A DNA stretch of 64,000 nt, from NCBI RefSeq assembly GCF_012689525.1, contig NZ_CP051514.1:1984001-2048000 (forward strand), in the 5' to 3' direction. Within the stretch, counting starts at the first letter, position 1. Each line of letters starts with the position of its first letter. A program made the position numbers and the translations under genes. Below the pieces are notes generated by a model, which saw only the letters and a list, made by a program, of their open reading frames with translations, was not told where the DNA came from and made no database searches. This stretch comes from Paraburkholderia aromaticivorans (GTDB lineage Bacteria; Pseudomonadota; Gammaproteobacteria; Burkholderiales; Burkholderiaceae). Positions 56,516 through 64,000 of this stretch are shown piece after piece.

Positions 56516-57456
56516 ACGCGCTTCGGCAGGCTGTTCAGGATTACCTCGATCTGAGGCATAGCCTGGGATTCAAATTGAGGGAGGAGAGCACGGCGCTACC
56601 AGATTTCGTCGCGTTCATGGAACAGCATCGAGCTTCTTACATTACGCAGACGTTGGCCCTCGCCTGGGCTCGGCAACCCGCAAATGTCCAGCCCGACCGC
56701 TGGGCGCAACGAATGAGCTGGTTGCGTGGGTTCGCGCGATATCGTAGTGCTACCGATCCCCGCACGGAAATACCCGCACCGGGTTTATTGCCATTTCGAC
56801 CGAAGCGGGCTCGGCCGTACCTATACTCGGCCGCCGAGATCCGTAGCCTGCTACAGGCGGCGCTGCAGATGCCATACCACTATGAACGGGGTGCACTGCT
56901 GCCCTGGACCTATCATTGCCTGTTCGGGCTGTTGAGCGTGACGGGCATGCGCCTGGGTGAAGTGCGCAATCTCGAACTTCAGGATGTGGATCTGACGGAG
57001 GCGATATTGACGATCCGAGGCGCGAAGCTCGGAAAGACCAGACTCATTCCTTTGCATGCCTCGACATGCAAGGTGCTCGCGGACTACATCACGCGGCGTG
57101 AGCATCACTGGGCGGGTCGACCGGTATCCCCCTATCTCTTTGTTTCCAGTTGGGGTAACAGGATGGATGTCGGTGAGATCCATCGCACTTTTTATTCATT
57201 GTCGCGACAGATTGGTTTGCGCGGGGCATCCGACAGTCGCGGGCCGCGTCTGCACGACATGAGACACGTTTTCGCGACGAACGCACTTGTGCGCTGGTAC
57301 AAGTCTGGAGATGACCCGGAGCGCCGTCTGCCCATCCTGTCAGCCTACCTCGGCCATGCTCACGTCGCGGATACCCAGTGGTATCTGAACGGCTCGCCTG
57401 AACTGATGCGCGAGGCGATGCGCCGGCTCGAACAACTCTGGGAGGACCGGCCATGA
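56512..57456 (+). CDS. ritB: RIT-2 tyrosine recombinase B (RitB type)
   Basis: 314 residues: VTGMRLGEVRNLELQDVDL (Arg), AKLGKTRLIPLH (Lys), RLHDMRHVFATNALV (His-x2-Arg), YLGHAHVADTQWYL (His, Tyr). Overlaps both neighbours by ATGA. From 56938 onward the same sequence occurs inverted at 62916-64000. Confidence 0.88.
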   Translation: MNALRQAVQDYLDLRHSLGFKLREESTALPDFVAFMEQHRASYITQTLALAWARQPANVQPDRWAQRMSWLRGFARYRSATDPRTEIPAPGLLPFRPKRARPYLYSAAEIRSLLQAALQMPYHYERGALLPWTYHCLFGLLSVTGMRLGEVRNLELQDVDLTEAILTIRGAKLGKTRLIPLHASTCKVLADYITRREHHWAGRPVSPYLFVSSWGNRMDVGEIHRTFYSLSRQIGLRGASDSRGPRLHDMRHVFATNALVRWYKSGDDPERRLPILSAYLGHAHVADTQWYLNGSPELMREAMRRLEQLWEDRP

Positions 57457-58022
57457 ATAAAGCTGCCACCTTTGCTCCGTTACTGGAGCGGTTCTTCACG
57501 CAGCGCCTGATGCAAGAGCGTCAGGCGAGTCCTCACACCATCGGTGCCTATCGCGATTCCTATCGTCAATTCCTTAAGTTCGTGCAGCAGCGCCTGCATA
57601 AGTCACCGTCGCAGCTAAACCTCGAAGACATCGATACTCCTCTGATCGTCGCGTTCCTGGACGAAATTGAGAAGAACCAGGGCGTTAGTGTTCGCACCAG
57701 AAATCTGCGCCTCGCGGCGATTCACTCTTTCTTTCGCTACGCCGCTTACGAAGCACCAGACCATGCCGCCCAGATCCAACGGGTGCTTGCCATCCCCAGC
57801 AAGCGCTTCACCCGTACGCTGATTCACTTTCTGACGCATCCAGAAGTCGACGCCTTGCTTGCCGCGCCTGATCAAGGCACGTGGTCTGGCCGGCGCGACC
57901 ACGCCTTTCTATTGGTCGCGGTACAGACCGGTCTGCGCCTGTCCGAGATGACGGGACTCAATCGCGAGGATGTGGTGCTTGGCACCGGCGCACACGTGAG
58001 GGTAATCGGAAAGGGTCGGAAC
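56938..58022. repeat. Left arm of large inverted duplication
   Basis: This 1085-bp stretch (ritB 3' part and ritC 5' part of RIT-2) reappears in opposite orientation at 62916-64000; position x pairs with 120938 minus x. All parts compared by eye are identical. The arm probably extends left to the RIT-2 start, with its partner beyond the window. Confidence 0.9.
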
Positions 58023-58124
58023 TATGACGATCTCGGGAATATGCGCAGTTCCGCGCCACAGACGCCAATTCGTTCTTCTGCGATGGGCTGTGGATGGCGG
58101 ATCCGTGGTGTGAACTGCGCATAA
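57453..58124 (+). pseudogene. ritC: RIT-2 recombinase C, truncated at RIT-3
   Basis: 223 codons. Genuine RitC sequence runs from LLERFFTQRLMQERQASPHTIGAYRDSY to VRVIGKGRN with catalytic Arg (TGLRLSEMTGL) and Lys. After that it enters the RIT-3 end repeat and stops at 58124. The His-x2-Arg, His and Tyr catalytic residues are lost, so it cannot be active. Confidence 0.87.
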
Positions 58125-58127
58125 TTA
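58023..58127. repeat. RIT-3 left end repeat
   Basis: Outer arm CTCGGGAATATGCGCAG followed by TTCCGCGCCA, a 55-nt divergent centre, and inner arm ACTGCGCATAAT. The outer ATGCGCAGTTC and inner GAACTGCGCAT are themselves inverted. The right repeat has the same arms at identical spacing. Confidence 0.8.
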
Positions 58128-59141
58128 CAAGCTTTCCAGGAACTGCATCAAGCGATCGGGCGGTCGATATCGCGCGATTCTGCTGTGAGGTGGTTGCAAA
58201 GTATTGAGCGCACGCTCCTTCATCGCGAGGTCGGCCTCGACGTACATGTGAGTAGTCGCTGGGCTTTCGTGTCCAAGCCACAGTGCAATGACACTCAGGT
58301 CAACGCCCGATTGCAGCAGATGAGTCCCAGTCGAGTGCCGGATGACATGCGGTGAAATGGGATGGCTTGATAGTTGAGGGCATTGCCTGGTGGCTGTCCG
58401 CGCTGCGAGTTTGAGCCGATCCGTAACGTTGGATCGCGTCATCGGGTTCCCCGAGCGATTCGGAAACAGAATCTGATCAGGCGATGACCGGATCCGCGGC
58501 AACCAGCTTCTGATTTGGCTCGCGGTTGAGCGCCACAACGGTACGGTGCGCTGTTTCCGGCCTTTGCCGTGGATATGTGCACAGGGCGCCTTATCCAGAA
58601 CGACGTCACCCACCCGCAGACCGATCAGTTCGGAAACGCGTGCGCCAGTATTGTATAGCGTTGCAAACAGTACCCGGTCCCGCTGCCCGCACCAGGTGTT
58701 GGGGTCGGGTGCGGCGAGTAGTGCCTCGATCTCGTCACGCGACAGGTGGCCGATGAGCGGCCTGTCGAAGCGCTTCATTGGGATAGCTAGAGTGCTTTGG
58801 ATAACAGCCAGCGAAGAAATATCCTTGAGGGCTGCGTACTTCAGAAATGAACGGATGGCAACAAGCCGCGAATTCCGGGTGCGCGCGCAATTATGCCGGT
58901 TGTCCTCCAGATGACGAAGGAAGGCCAGCACCAGATCCACGTTGATGTCTGCTAACGCCAGCTCGACAGGCGACTTATGCAGACGCGCCTGAGCAAACTG
59001 AAGGAATAGTCGAAAGGTATCCCGATAACTGGCTATCGTCTGCGGGCTGACTGCCCGTTGTTGCATTAGCCGCTCAACGAAGAATTCCTGTAGCAGCGCG
59101 GCGAAGTTCGACGACGAACAATGGCTTTGCCTTTTAGACAT
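58125..59141 (-). CDS. ritC: RIT-3 tyrosine recombinase C (RitC type)
   Basis: 338 residues: core-binding VSPQTIASYRDTFRLFLQFAQ, YNTGARVSELIGLRVGDVVL (Arg), IHGKGRKQRTVPLW (Lys), SPHVIRHSTGTHLLQ (His-x2-Arg), WLGHESPATTHMYVEAD (His, Tyr). ATG 59141 follows AAGGAG; start overlaps ritB by 8 nt. An intact relative of the truncated RIT-2 RitC (shared QxRAVSPxTIxxYRDxxRxFLxFxQxRLHKSP pattern). Confidence 0.88.
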   Translation of the reverse strand: MSKRQSHCSSSNFAALLQEFFVERLMQQRAVSPQTIASYRDTFRLFLQFAQARLHKSPVELALADINVDLVLAFLRHLEDNRHNCARTRNSRLVAIRSFLKYAALKDISSLAVIQSTLAIPMKRFDRPLIGHLSRDEIEALLAAPDPNTWCGQRDRVLFATLYNTGARVSELIGLRVGDVVLDKAPCAHIHGKGRKQRTVPLWRSTASQIRSWLPRIRSSPDQILFPNRSGNPMTRSNVTDRLKLAARTATRQCPQLSSHPISPHVIRHSTGTHLLQSGVDLSVIALWLGHESPATTHMYVEADLAMKERALNTLQPPHSRIARYRPPDRLMQFLESL

Positions 59142-60081
59142 GACAGACTCCTTCTGTAAAGTGCTCGAAGCGCTGAGCCGCAATTGCCATCAGTTCCGGG
59201 ATGCCCGTTAGATACCAGTAGGTGTCGGTCACCTTGGCATGCCCTACGTAAGTCGAAAGCATGATCATTGCGTTGTCGACGTCCACCCCTTGCTGGTACC
59301 AGAGCAACACCCTTCGGCAGATAAACGAGTGCCTCAGATTGTGGATGCGTGGAGCCGGATGATCACCACGGGCGACCCATCCCAACTGCGAACGCAAGGA
59401 ACTGAAGACCTCCTCAACGGTACTGATCTTCATGCTGCTTCCGTGCACGATGAAGAAGTGATCGCTTAGCGTGATGGGCCAATCGCGATCCCGCAGCTCT
59501 ACATAGTGTGCAAGTGCTCGCACGACCGTTTGATGAAGTGGAACGACGCGGGACTTACGATACTTCGTTACCCGAATCATCAGCAGGCCTTGATCGAGGT
59601 CGACGTCTGCGCGCCTCAGGTTAAGCGCCTCAGAAATCCGCAGTCCGGTGGCCGCGATCAGCCCGAACAGGGTTGAGTAGGTCACGGGCCGCAGTTTCTC
59701 CTTCGAGGGCAACGTCGAAGCAGCGGCCAGCAGTTCCCGGATCTCCTCATCGGCATAGATGTGCGGTGTCAAACGGCGATGGGCTCGGCCGAAAAGATAA
59801 AGCGGAGGAACTTCGGTGGCAGGGTCAAATTGCTGGAGATACCTTGCGAACGGGCGAACGATCTCAATCCGACGCGCCCAGGTAAAGGGCACCTGACTTG
59901 ATGCAGATCGAGCCCAGGACGCTGCCAGTTTTACGGTGAGCGGCCCCTGGTGGCCGATCCGGTCGGCAAAGCAGGCAAAATCAAGAAGCCGGCGTCCCGT
60001 ACACCGCAGGTCAAAACCAAGGCGGCGTCTTGACGCAAGGTAGTCCTCGGCGAGCGATAGCATTCTCACTGAACGTTTCAT
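59134..60081 (-). CDS. ritB: RIT-3 tyrosine recombinase B (RitB type)
   Basis: 315 residues: AATGLRISEALNLRRADVDL (Arg), VTKYRKSRVVPLH (Lys), RIHNLRHSFICRRVL (His-x2-Arg), YVGHAKVTDTYWYL (His, Tyr). Start overlaps the ritA stop (ATGA at 60078-60081). Confidence 0.88.
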   Translation of the reverse strand: MKRSVRMLSLAEDYLASRRRLGFDLRCTGRRLLDFACFADRIGHQGPLTVKLAASWARSASSQVPFTWARRIEIVRPFARYLQQFDPATEVPPLYLFGRAHRRLTPHIYADEEIRELLAAASTLPSKEKLRPVTYSTLFGLIAATGLRISEALNLRRADVDLDQGLLMIRVTKYRKSRVVPLHQTVVRALAHYVELRDRDWPITLSDHFFIVHGSSMKISTVEEVFSSLRSQLGWVARGDHPAPRIHNLRHSFICRRVLLWYQQGVDVDNAMIMLSTYVGHAKVTDTYWYLTGIPELMAIAAQRFEHFTEGVCHV

Positions 60082-61337
60082 GATTCGCTCCCCGGCCAGG
60101 GCAGCGCGACCTTGGCAAGGCTCCTGATATCGACCGTGGTGTAAATCGCGGTAGTATCGAGGCTGCGGTGTCGAAGGATATCGGCGATTTCCTTCATAGG
60201 GACTCCAGCGTTAATCAGCCGACTGCCTACGCTGTGCCGCAATACATGGGTTCCCCTGCAGCGTGGATCGCTGCCGCATCGCGCATGAGCGGCACGGACG
60301 GTATTGCGAACGACGCTCGAGCCGACGGGTTCGGTAAGTGGAGCGCGATGCCGCAGAAATACCGCCCGGCTATCGGAGACCGGGCGCCCGTCAGTCAGGT
60401 ATTGAGCAATTGCGCGCCCGGTCCGGGGCGGCAACGGAAGCACATCTGTTCGCCGCGCCTTGCCTGCTGATAACCGCAACGTCCCGTCGTGCCAGTTCAG
60501 GTCGTCCAGCTGTAGCGAAGCGACTTCGCCGGCGCGTAGTCCCAGGTCGACCATACACCGGGCCATTGCGTAGTCTCTGCGGCCGATCGCGGATTTGCGA
60601 TCGAATGCGTTAAGAAACCGTTCCAGCTCCGCCTCACATAGCGAGTCTGGTAACGATGCGAACCGCCACTGGGCGATTTGTGGAATCGCGGCAATAAGGC
60701 ACCGGACGTGATCTCCGTGCATTCCTCGGAAATGCAAGTAGCTCCGTAGTGCACTCCCAAGGACTTTGCCGGTGCTCGGCTTGCATCCTTCGAGGTGGCT
60801 GACTACAAATCGATGAACATGTTCCGGTTTGACCTGTGCCATAGTGATTCTCGATGCACCGAATCGCTCCGACAGGAACGTCCGTACGATGCGTGTACGC
60901 AACCTTCTCGTAGATGCGGCCAGCCCGCAGACCTGGTCAAGGTGTGCGTCAAATTCCCTGATCTCCTCCCGTATCAGACGGGGTGTGAAGTCGGGCTGAT
61001 GGCGTATGTCCGCCCTCTGGCGCAGCACGACAAGCAGATGCTTTAAGGCCGACCCGATATGGTTCCTGCTTCTTGGCGTGCGCAATGGGCAGTCGCACTG
61101 AGGCAGGTGTTCATCCAGAAAATAGCGGATCAGCGCTTCGTCAATCTGACTGAGTTTGATGCGTCGCTTGCGCAGCCAATAAGCAAAGTGCGCGACGCAG
61201 CACAAATACTTCCGGACGCTCCACGACGAATATCCGCGCCCAATCAAATACGTCGAATAGGCTTGATAGCTGGGTTTGAGCACGCCGTCCGTCAACCATG
61301 CCCGGGTCCGCTGCGGTAACGCGAAGTCGCTGTTCAT
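60078..61337 (-). CDS. ritA: RIT-3 tyrosine recombinase A (RitA type)
   Basis: 419 residues: DLGLRAGEVASLQLDDLNW (Arg), AGKARRTDVLPLP (Lys), GTHVLRHSVGSRLI (His-x2-Arg), ILRHRSLDTTAIYTTVD (His, Tyr; note ILRHRS where LLGHRS is usual). ATG 61337 follows GAGGAGGGG; a TTG at 61352 lies upstream of that site and is rejected. Confidence 0.88.
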   Translation of the reverse strand: MNSDFALPQRTRAWLTDGVLKPSYQAYSTYLIGRGYSSWSVRKYLCCVAHFAYWLRKRRIKLSQIDEALIRYFLDEHLPQCDCPLRTPRSRNHIGSALKHLLVVLRQRADIRHQPDFTPRLIREEIREFDAHLDQVCGLAASTRRLRTRIVRTFLSERFGASRITMAQVKPEHVHRFVVSHLEGCKPSTGKVLGSALRSYLHFRGMHGDHVRCLIAAIPQIAQWRFASLPDSLCEAELERFLNAFDRKSAIGRRDYAMARCMVDLGLRAGEVASLQLDDLNWHDGTLRLSAGKARRTDVLPLPPRTGRAIAQYLTDGRPVSDSRAVFLRHRAPLTEPVGSSVVRNTVRAAHARCGSDPRCRGTHVLRHSVGSRLINAGVPMKEIADILRHRSLDTTAIYTTVDIRSLAKVALPWPGSES

Positions 61338-61386
61338 GATACCCCTCCTCAAAAAGCCGAACTTGTCGACCTGCCTCCTGAGGAAA

Positions 61387-61394
61387 GCACTTTT
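61387..61394. repeat. Target-site duplication, left copy (GCACTTTT)
   Basis: GCACTTTT at 61387-61394 is repeated at 62805-62812, directly bracketing the ISL3 element. Eight bp is the duplication length usual for the ISL3 family. Confidence 0.9.
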
Positions 61395-62804
61395 GCCTCT
61401 TTTGAATTTGGAGTGGGTGGGTTTGGCGGGTCAAGGGCGGGCGTGAGCCCGGCGCAGCGAACCCTTGAGGCGCAGTCACCCAGTAAGATGAGTCTTGGGT
61501 GATTGCGGCAGAATGCGGGAATCACCCATGTAAAGCCAATCAGCTATGACGAATCAATTGTTCGAATCCGCCCTCGGTATCACGGCTCCTTGGTATGTCC
61601 GAAGTGTTGACTTCGATGCTGCTCAGCGGCACCTCAACATCGCCGTTGACTTTGTTGCAGGCAGCCGGTTTGGCTATGCTGGAGTGGCCGGCGAGAATCC
61701 CGTGCACGACACGCAAATCAAGCGCCTGCGGCATCTGAATTTCTTCCAGCACGAGTGCTTCCTCGAAGTGCGGGTGCCCAGGGTGCGCCTGCCCGATGGT
61801 TCAGTGCGTTTGGTTGAGCCAGATTGGGTGGGCCAGCTCAGCGGCTTCACATTGCTGTTCGAAGCGCTCGTGCTGATGCTCGCGCAGCAGATGCCGTTCG
61901 CCGCCGTTGCACGCGCGGTCAATCTGTCGTGGCATCGAGTACATGCCATCTGTTCGCGGTATGTGGAGCTCGCACTCGCGGCGGCCGACCTGTCGGGTGT
62001 GACGGCGCTGGCGATTGACGAAACCTCGTACCGTCGCGGTCATGAGTATCTGACGCTGGTCGCCGACATGCAGGCGCGGCGGGTCGCGTTCGTCACCACA
62101 GGCAAGGATGCCAGCACGATAGAGCGCTTTGCCACGTATCTGGGCGAGCATGGCGGCTCGCCCGGGCAAGTAAGCTCGGTCAGCATCGACATGTCGCCAG
62201 CTTTCATCAAGGGCGTCAATGAACATCTCCCCGAAGCGCGAGTTACCTTTGACAAGTTCCACGTCGTCGCTCACGCGTCCAAGGCGCTCGACGCAGTACG
62301 TCGCCAGCAGCAGAAACTCGACCCTCAGCTTAAAGGCATGCGTTGGACGTTGCTGAAGGACGCCGACAAACTGAACCTCGCGCAACTCACCGACCTTGAA
62401 GCGTTGGTCAGTCAGTACACGACCAATCGCACCGCGCGAGCCTGGCTTTACCGGGAACAATTGCGCGACATTCTCGAGCGCAAACAAATCAATGTCGTCT
62501 CCGAGATGCTGCACCAGTGGTGCACGAACGTCATGCGCTCCAAGGTCGAGCCCATGAAGGATGTCGTCAGCCTGATTCGCAGACATTTCGATGGAATCGT
62601 TGCCTGGACCCAGACCCGTCAGACCAACGGTTTCATCGAGGCCATCAACGGCCTGTTTCAGGCAGCAAAGCGCAAGGCTCGTGGATATGCACGCTTTGAA
62701 ACCATGCGCACGGTCTTGTTTCTCATTGCTGGAAAACTTAACTTCGCCGCGTTCAACGCGCATGCCCGCTGAGCCGCATTACCCACTGAGTTTTCAAAAG
62801 AGCC
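61395..62804 (+). mobile_element. ISL3-family insertion sequence, intact
   Basis: 1410-bp element with inverted ends GCCTCTTTTGAATT (left, 61395) and GGCTCTTTTGAAAA (reverse complement of the right end at 62804), both continuing to AGTGGGT. It has one transposase gene and an exact 8-bp target duplication. It is inserted between ritA and the right end repeat of RIT-3. Confidence 0.92.
61546..62772 (+). CDS. ISL3-family transposase
   Basis: 408 residues. N-terminal part lacks the full zinc-ribbon of longer family members but has IKRLRHLNFFQHECFLEVRVPRV. Then a HTH (FAAVARAVNLSWHRVHAI) and a DDE core: ALAIDETSYRRGHEYLTLVAD (first Asp), VSIDMSPAFIKGVNEHLP and FDKFHVVAHA (second Asp region), NGFIEAINGLFQAAKRKARGYARF (Glu). 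Intact; probably functional. Confidence 0.93.
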   Translation: MTNQLFESALGITAPWYVRSVDFDAAQRHLNIAVDFVAGSRFGYAGVAGENPVHDTQIKRLRHLNFFQHECFLEVRVPRVRLPDGSVRLVEPDWVGQLSGFTLLFEALVLMLAQQMPFAAVARAVNLSWHRVHAICSRYVELALAAADLSGVTALAIDETSYRRGHEYLTLVADMQARRVAFVTTGKDASTIERFATYLGEHGGSPGQVSSVSIDMSPAFIKGVNEHLPEARVTFDKFHVVAHASKALDAVRRQQQKLDPQLKGMRWTLLKDADKLNLAQLTDLEALVSQYTTNRTARAWLYREQLRDILERKQINVVSEMLHQWCTNVMRSKVEPMKDVVSLIRRHFDGIVAWTQTRQTNGFIEAINGLFQAAKRKARGYARFETMRTVLFLIAGKLNFAAFNAHAR

Positions 62805-62812
62805 GCACTTTT
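62805..62812. repeat. Target-site duplication, right copy (GCACTTTT)
   Basis: Exact copy of 61387-61394 directly after the right inverted repeat of the ISL3 element. The sequence then continues into the RIT-3 right end (ATTATGCGCAGT). Confidence 0.9.
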
Positions 62813-62915
62813 ATTATGCGCAGTCCACTACCGGTACCCGTGACCAAACACCCTTTACAAGGCGCCAAACGGACGTCCCTGGCGCGGAGCTGCGCATATT
62901 CCCGAGTTCGTCATA
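62811..62915. repeat. RIT-3 right end repeat
   Basis: Mirror of 58023-58127. The outer arm differs by a few bases (CTCGGGAATATGCGCAG then CTCCGCGCCA when read on the minus strand), the 55-nt centre is unrelated but of equal length, and the inner ACTGCGCATAAT is conserved. Confidence 0.8.
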
Positions 62916-63485
62916 GTTCCGACCCTTTCCGATTACCCTCACGTGTGCGCCGGTGCCAAGCACCACATCCTCGCGATTGAGTCCCGTCATCTCGGACAGG
63001 CGCAGACCGGTCTGTACCGCGACCAATAGAAAGGCGTGGTCGCGCCGGCCAGACCACGTGCCTTGATCAGGCGCGGCAAGCAAGGCGTCGACTTCTGGAT
63101 GCGTCAGAAAGTGAATCAGCGTACGGGTGAAGCGCTTGCTGGGGATGGCAAGCACCCGTTGGATCTGGGCGGCATGGTCTGGTGCTTCGTAAGCGGCGTA
63201 GCGAAAGAAAGAGTGAATCGCCGCGAGGCGCAGATTTCTGGTGCGAACACTAACGCCCTGGTTCTTCTCAATTTCGTCCAGGAACGCGACGATCAGAGGA
63301 GTATCGATGTCTTCGAGGTTTAGCTGCGACGGTGACTTATGCAGGCGCTGCTGCACGAACTTAAGGAATTGACGATAGGAATCGCGATAGGCACCGATGG
63401 TGTGAGGACTCGCCTGACGCTCTTGCATCAGGCGCTGCGTGAAGAACCGCTCCAGTAACGGAGCAAAGGTGGCAGCTTTATTCAT
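62814..63485 (-). pseudogene. ritC: Second truncated copy of RIT-2 recombinase C
   Basis: Same 5' ritC sequence as 57453-58022 in inverted orientation, cut at the same GKGRN point and reading into the RIT-3 right end with a different tail. Lacks the catalytic His-x2-Arg and Tyr. Confidence 0.87.
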
Positions 63486-64000
63486 GGCCGGTCCTCCCAG
63501 AGTTGTTCGAGCCGGCGCATCGCCTCGCGCATCAGTTCAGGCGAGCCGTTCAGATACCACTGGGTATCCGCGACGTGAGCATGGCCGAGGTAGGCTGACA
63601 GGATGGGCAGACGGCGCTCCGGGTCATCTCCAGACTTGTACCAGCGCACAAGTGCGTTCGTCGCGAAAACGTGTCTCATGTCGTGCAGACGCGGCCCGCG
63701 ACTGTCGGATGCCCCGCGCAAACCAATCTGTCGCGACAATGAATAAAAAGTGCGATGGATCTCACCGACATCCATCCTGTTACCCCAACTGGAAACAAAG
63801 AGATAGGGGGATACCGGTCGACCCGCCCAGTGATGCTCACGCCGCGTGATGTAGTCCGCGAGCACCTTGCATGTCGAGGCATGCAAAGGAATGAGTCTGG
63901 TCTTTCCGAGCTTCGCGCCTCGGATCGTCAATATCGCCTCCGTCAGATCCACATCCTGAAGTTCGAGATTGCGCACTTCACCCAGGCGCATGCCCGTCAC
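62916..64000. repeat. Right arm of large inverted duplication
   Basis: Inverted copy of 56938-58022. It continues to the window edge, so the real arm is longer. Confidence 0.9.
63482..64000 (-). CDS. ritB: Second copy of RIT-2 recombinase B (partial at window edge)
   Basis: 172 codons identical to the C-terminal part of the protein at 56512-57456, from TGMRLGEVRNLEL to the stop, containing all catalytic residues (Arg, Lys, His-x2-Arg, Tyr). The 5' part lies outside the window. If complete, it would be a second intact ritB. Confidence 0.88.
   Translation of the reverse strand: MTGMRLGEVRNLELQDVDLTEAILTIRGAKLGKTRLIPLHASTCKVLADYITRREHHWAGRPVSPYLFVSSWGNRMDVGEIHRTFYSLSRQIGLRGASDSRGPRLHDMRHVFATNALVRWYKSGDDPERRLPILSAYLGHAHVADTQWYLNGSPELMREAMRRLEQLWEDRP

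Larger units (their letters stand above)
55150..58022 (+). mobile_element. RIT-2: recombinase-in-trio element, interrupted by RIT-3
   Basis: Three overlapping recombinase genes on the plus strand, the third cut at its GKGR catalytic region. The left end begins at the breakpoint in the integrase gene. The GC-rich leader at 55150-55260 contains CCCGGGCAAATGCGCA, similar to the ATGCGCAG core of the other RIT ends. The right end is not reached; instead RIT-3 follows, then an inverted copy of RIT-2. Confidence 0.82.
58023..62915 (-). mobile_element. RIT-3: recombinase-in-trio element carrying an ISL3 insertion
   Basis: Three intact overlapping recombinase genes on the minus strand lie between 105-bp inverted end repeats (58023-58127 and 62811-62915). 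An ISL3-family element sits between the ritA gene and the right repeat. The element is inside ritC of RIT-2 on the left and inside an inverted copy of the same point on the right. Confidence 0.85.

Overview
The window reads as high-GC betaproteobacterial DNA of the Paraburkholderia/Burkholderia type. This is inferred from GC and codon bias, the gene families and their order, and the kinds of mobile element; no ribosomal or other phylogenetic marker is present. The left 40 kb is an unusually complete methylated-amine and formaldehyde island. Positions 40.7-47 kb hold a small accessory catabolic module. The last 17 kb are stacked mobile elements.

1-7.2 kb: genes for tetrahydromethanopterin (H4MPT)-linked formaldehyde oxidation. 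A divergent pair (start of a DmrB-like flavoprotein; FolB-like aldolase) is followed by a minus-strand operon: beta-RFAP synthase, MtdB, an ATP-grasp protein, Mch, a RimK/MptN-like ATP-grasp ligase and a CitG-like protein. 7.3-14.4 kb: a Calvin-cycle operon, cbbLSXFPZ, with form IC (red-type) RuBisCO, divergent from a CbbR-type LysR regulator.

14.4-39.9 kb: methylated-amine catabolism and its regulation. A minus-strand operon encodes a GcvT-like protein, a trimethylamine-dehydrogenase-type flavoprotein, a membrane Fe-S oxidoreductase, a leucine-rich-repeat-variant protein and EtfB/EtfA. Divergently are a ferredoxin-reductase, a heme-dependent N-demethylase, an APC permease and a DmmA-type small subunit, together resembling dimethylamine monooxygenase. 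A second GcvT-like gene, an ACT-domain protein and a paralogous permease follow. Regulators are an AcoR-like sigma-54 activator, a NarL-type response regulator, a NarX-type kinase 15 kb away, a PAS sensor with a degenerate GGDEF domain, and an XRE-cupin protein. The inferred flow is TMA to DMA to methylamine, releasing formaldehyde at each step; H4MPT enzymes oxidise it to formate and CO2; RuBisCO may reassimilate CO2. No methylamine-to-ammonia step, formate dehydrogenase or Fhc complex is visible here.

40.7-47 kb: an aromatic-acid-type MFS transporter, two short-chain dehydrogenases, a NIPSNAP protein, a ketosteroid-dehydrogenase-like flavoprotein and an AraC regulator with a strong inverted repeat at its start.

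47-64 kb: an IS66 remnant, an IS21 remnant whose istA is cut by a RIT (recombinase-in-trio) element, a truncated tyrosine recombinase gene, a second RIT, and a third RIT carrying an intact ISL3-family insertion sequence with an 8-bp target duplication. The third RIT is flanked on both sides by the same 5' part of the second RIT in opposite orientation, a perfect-looking inverted duplication of at least 1.08 kb per arm that runs off the window.
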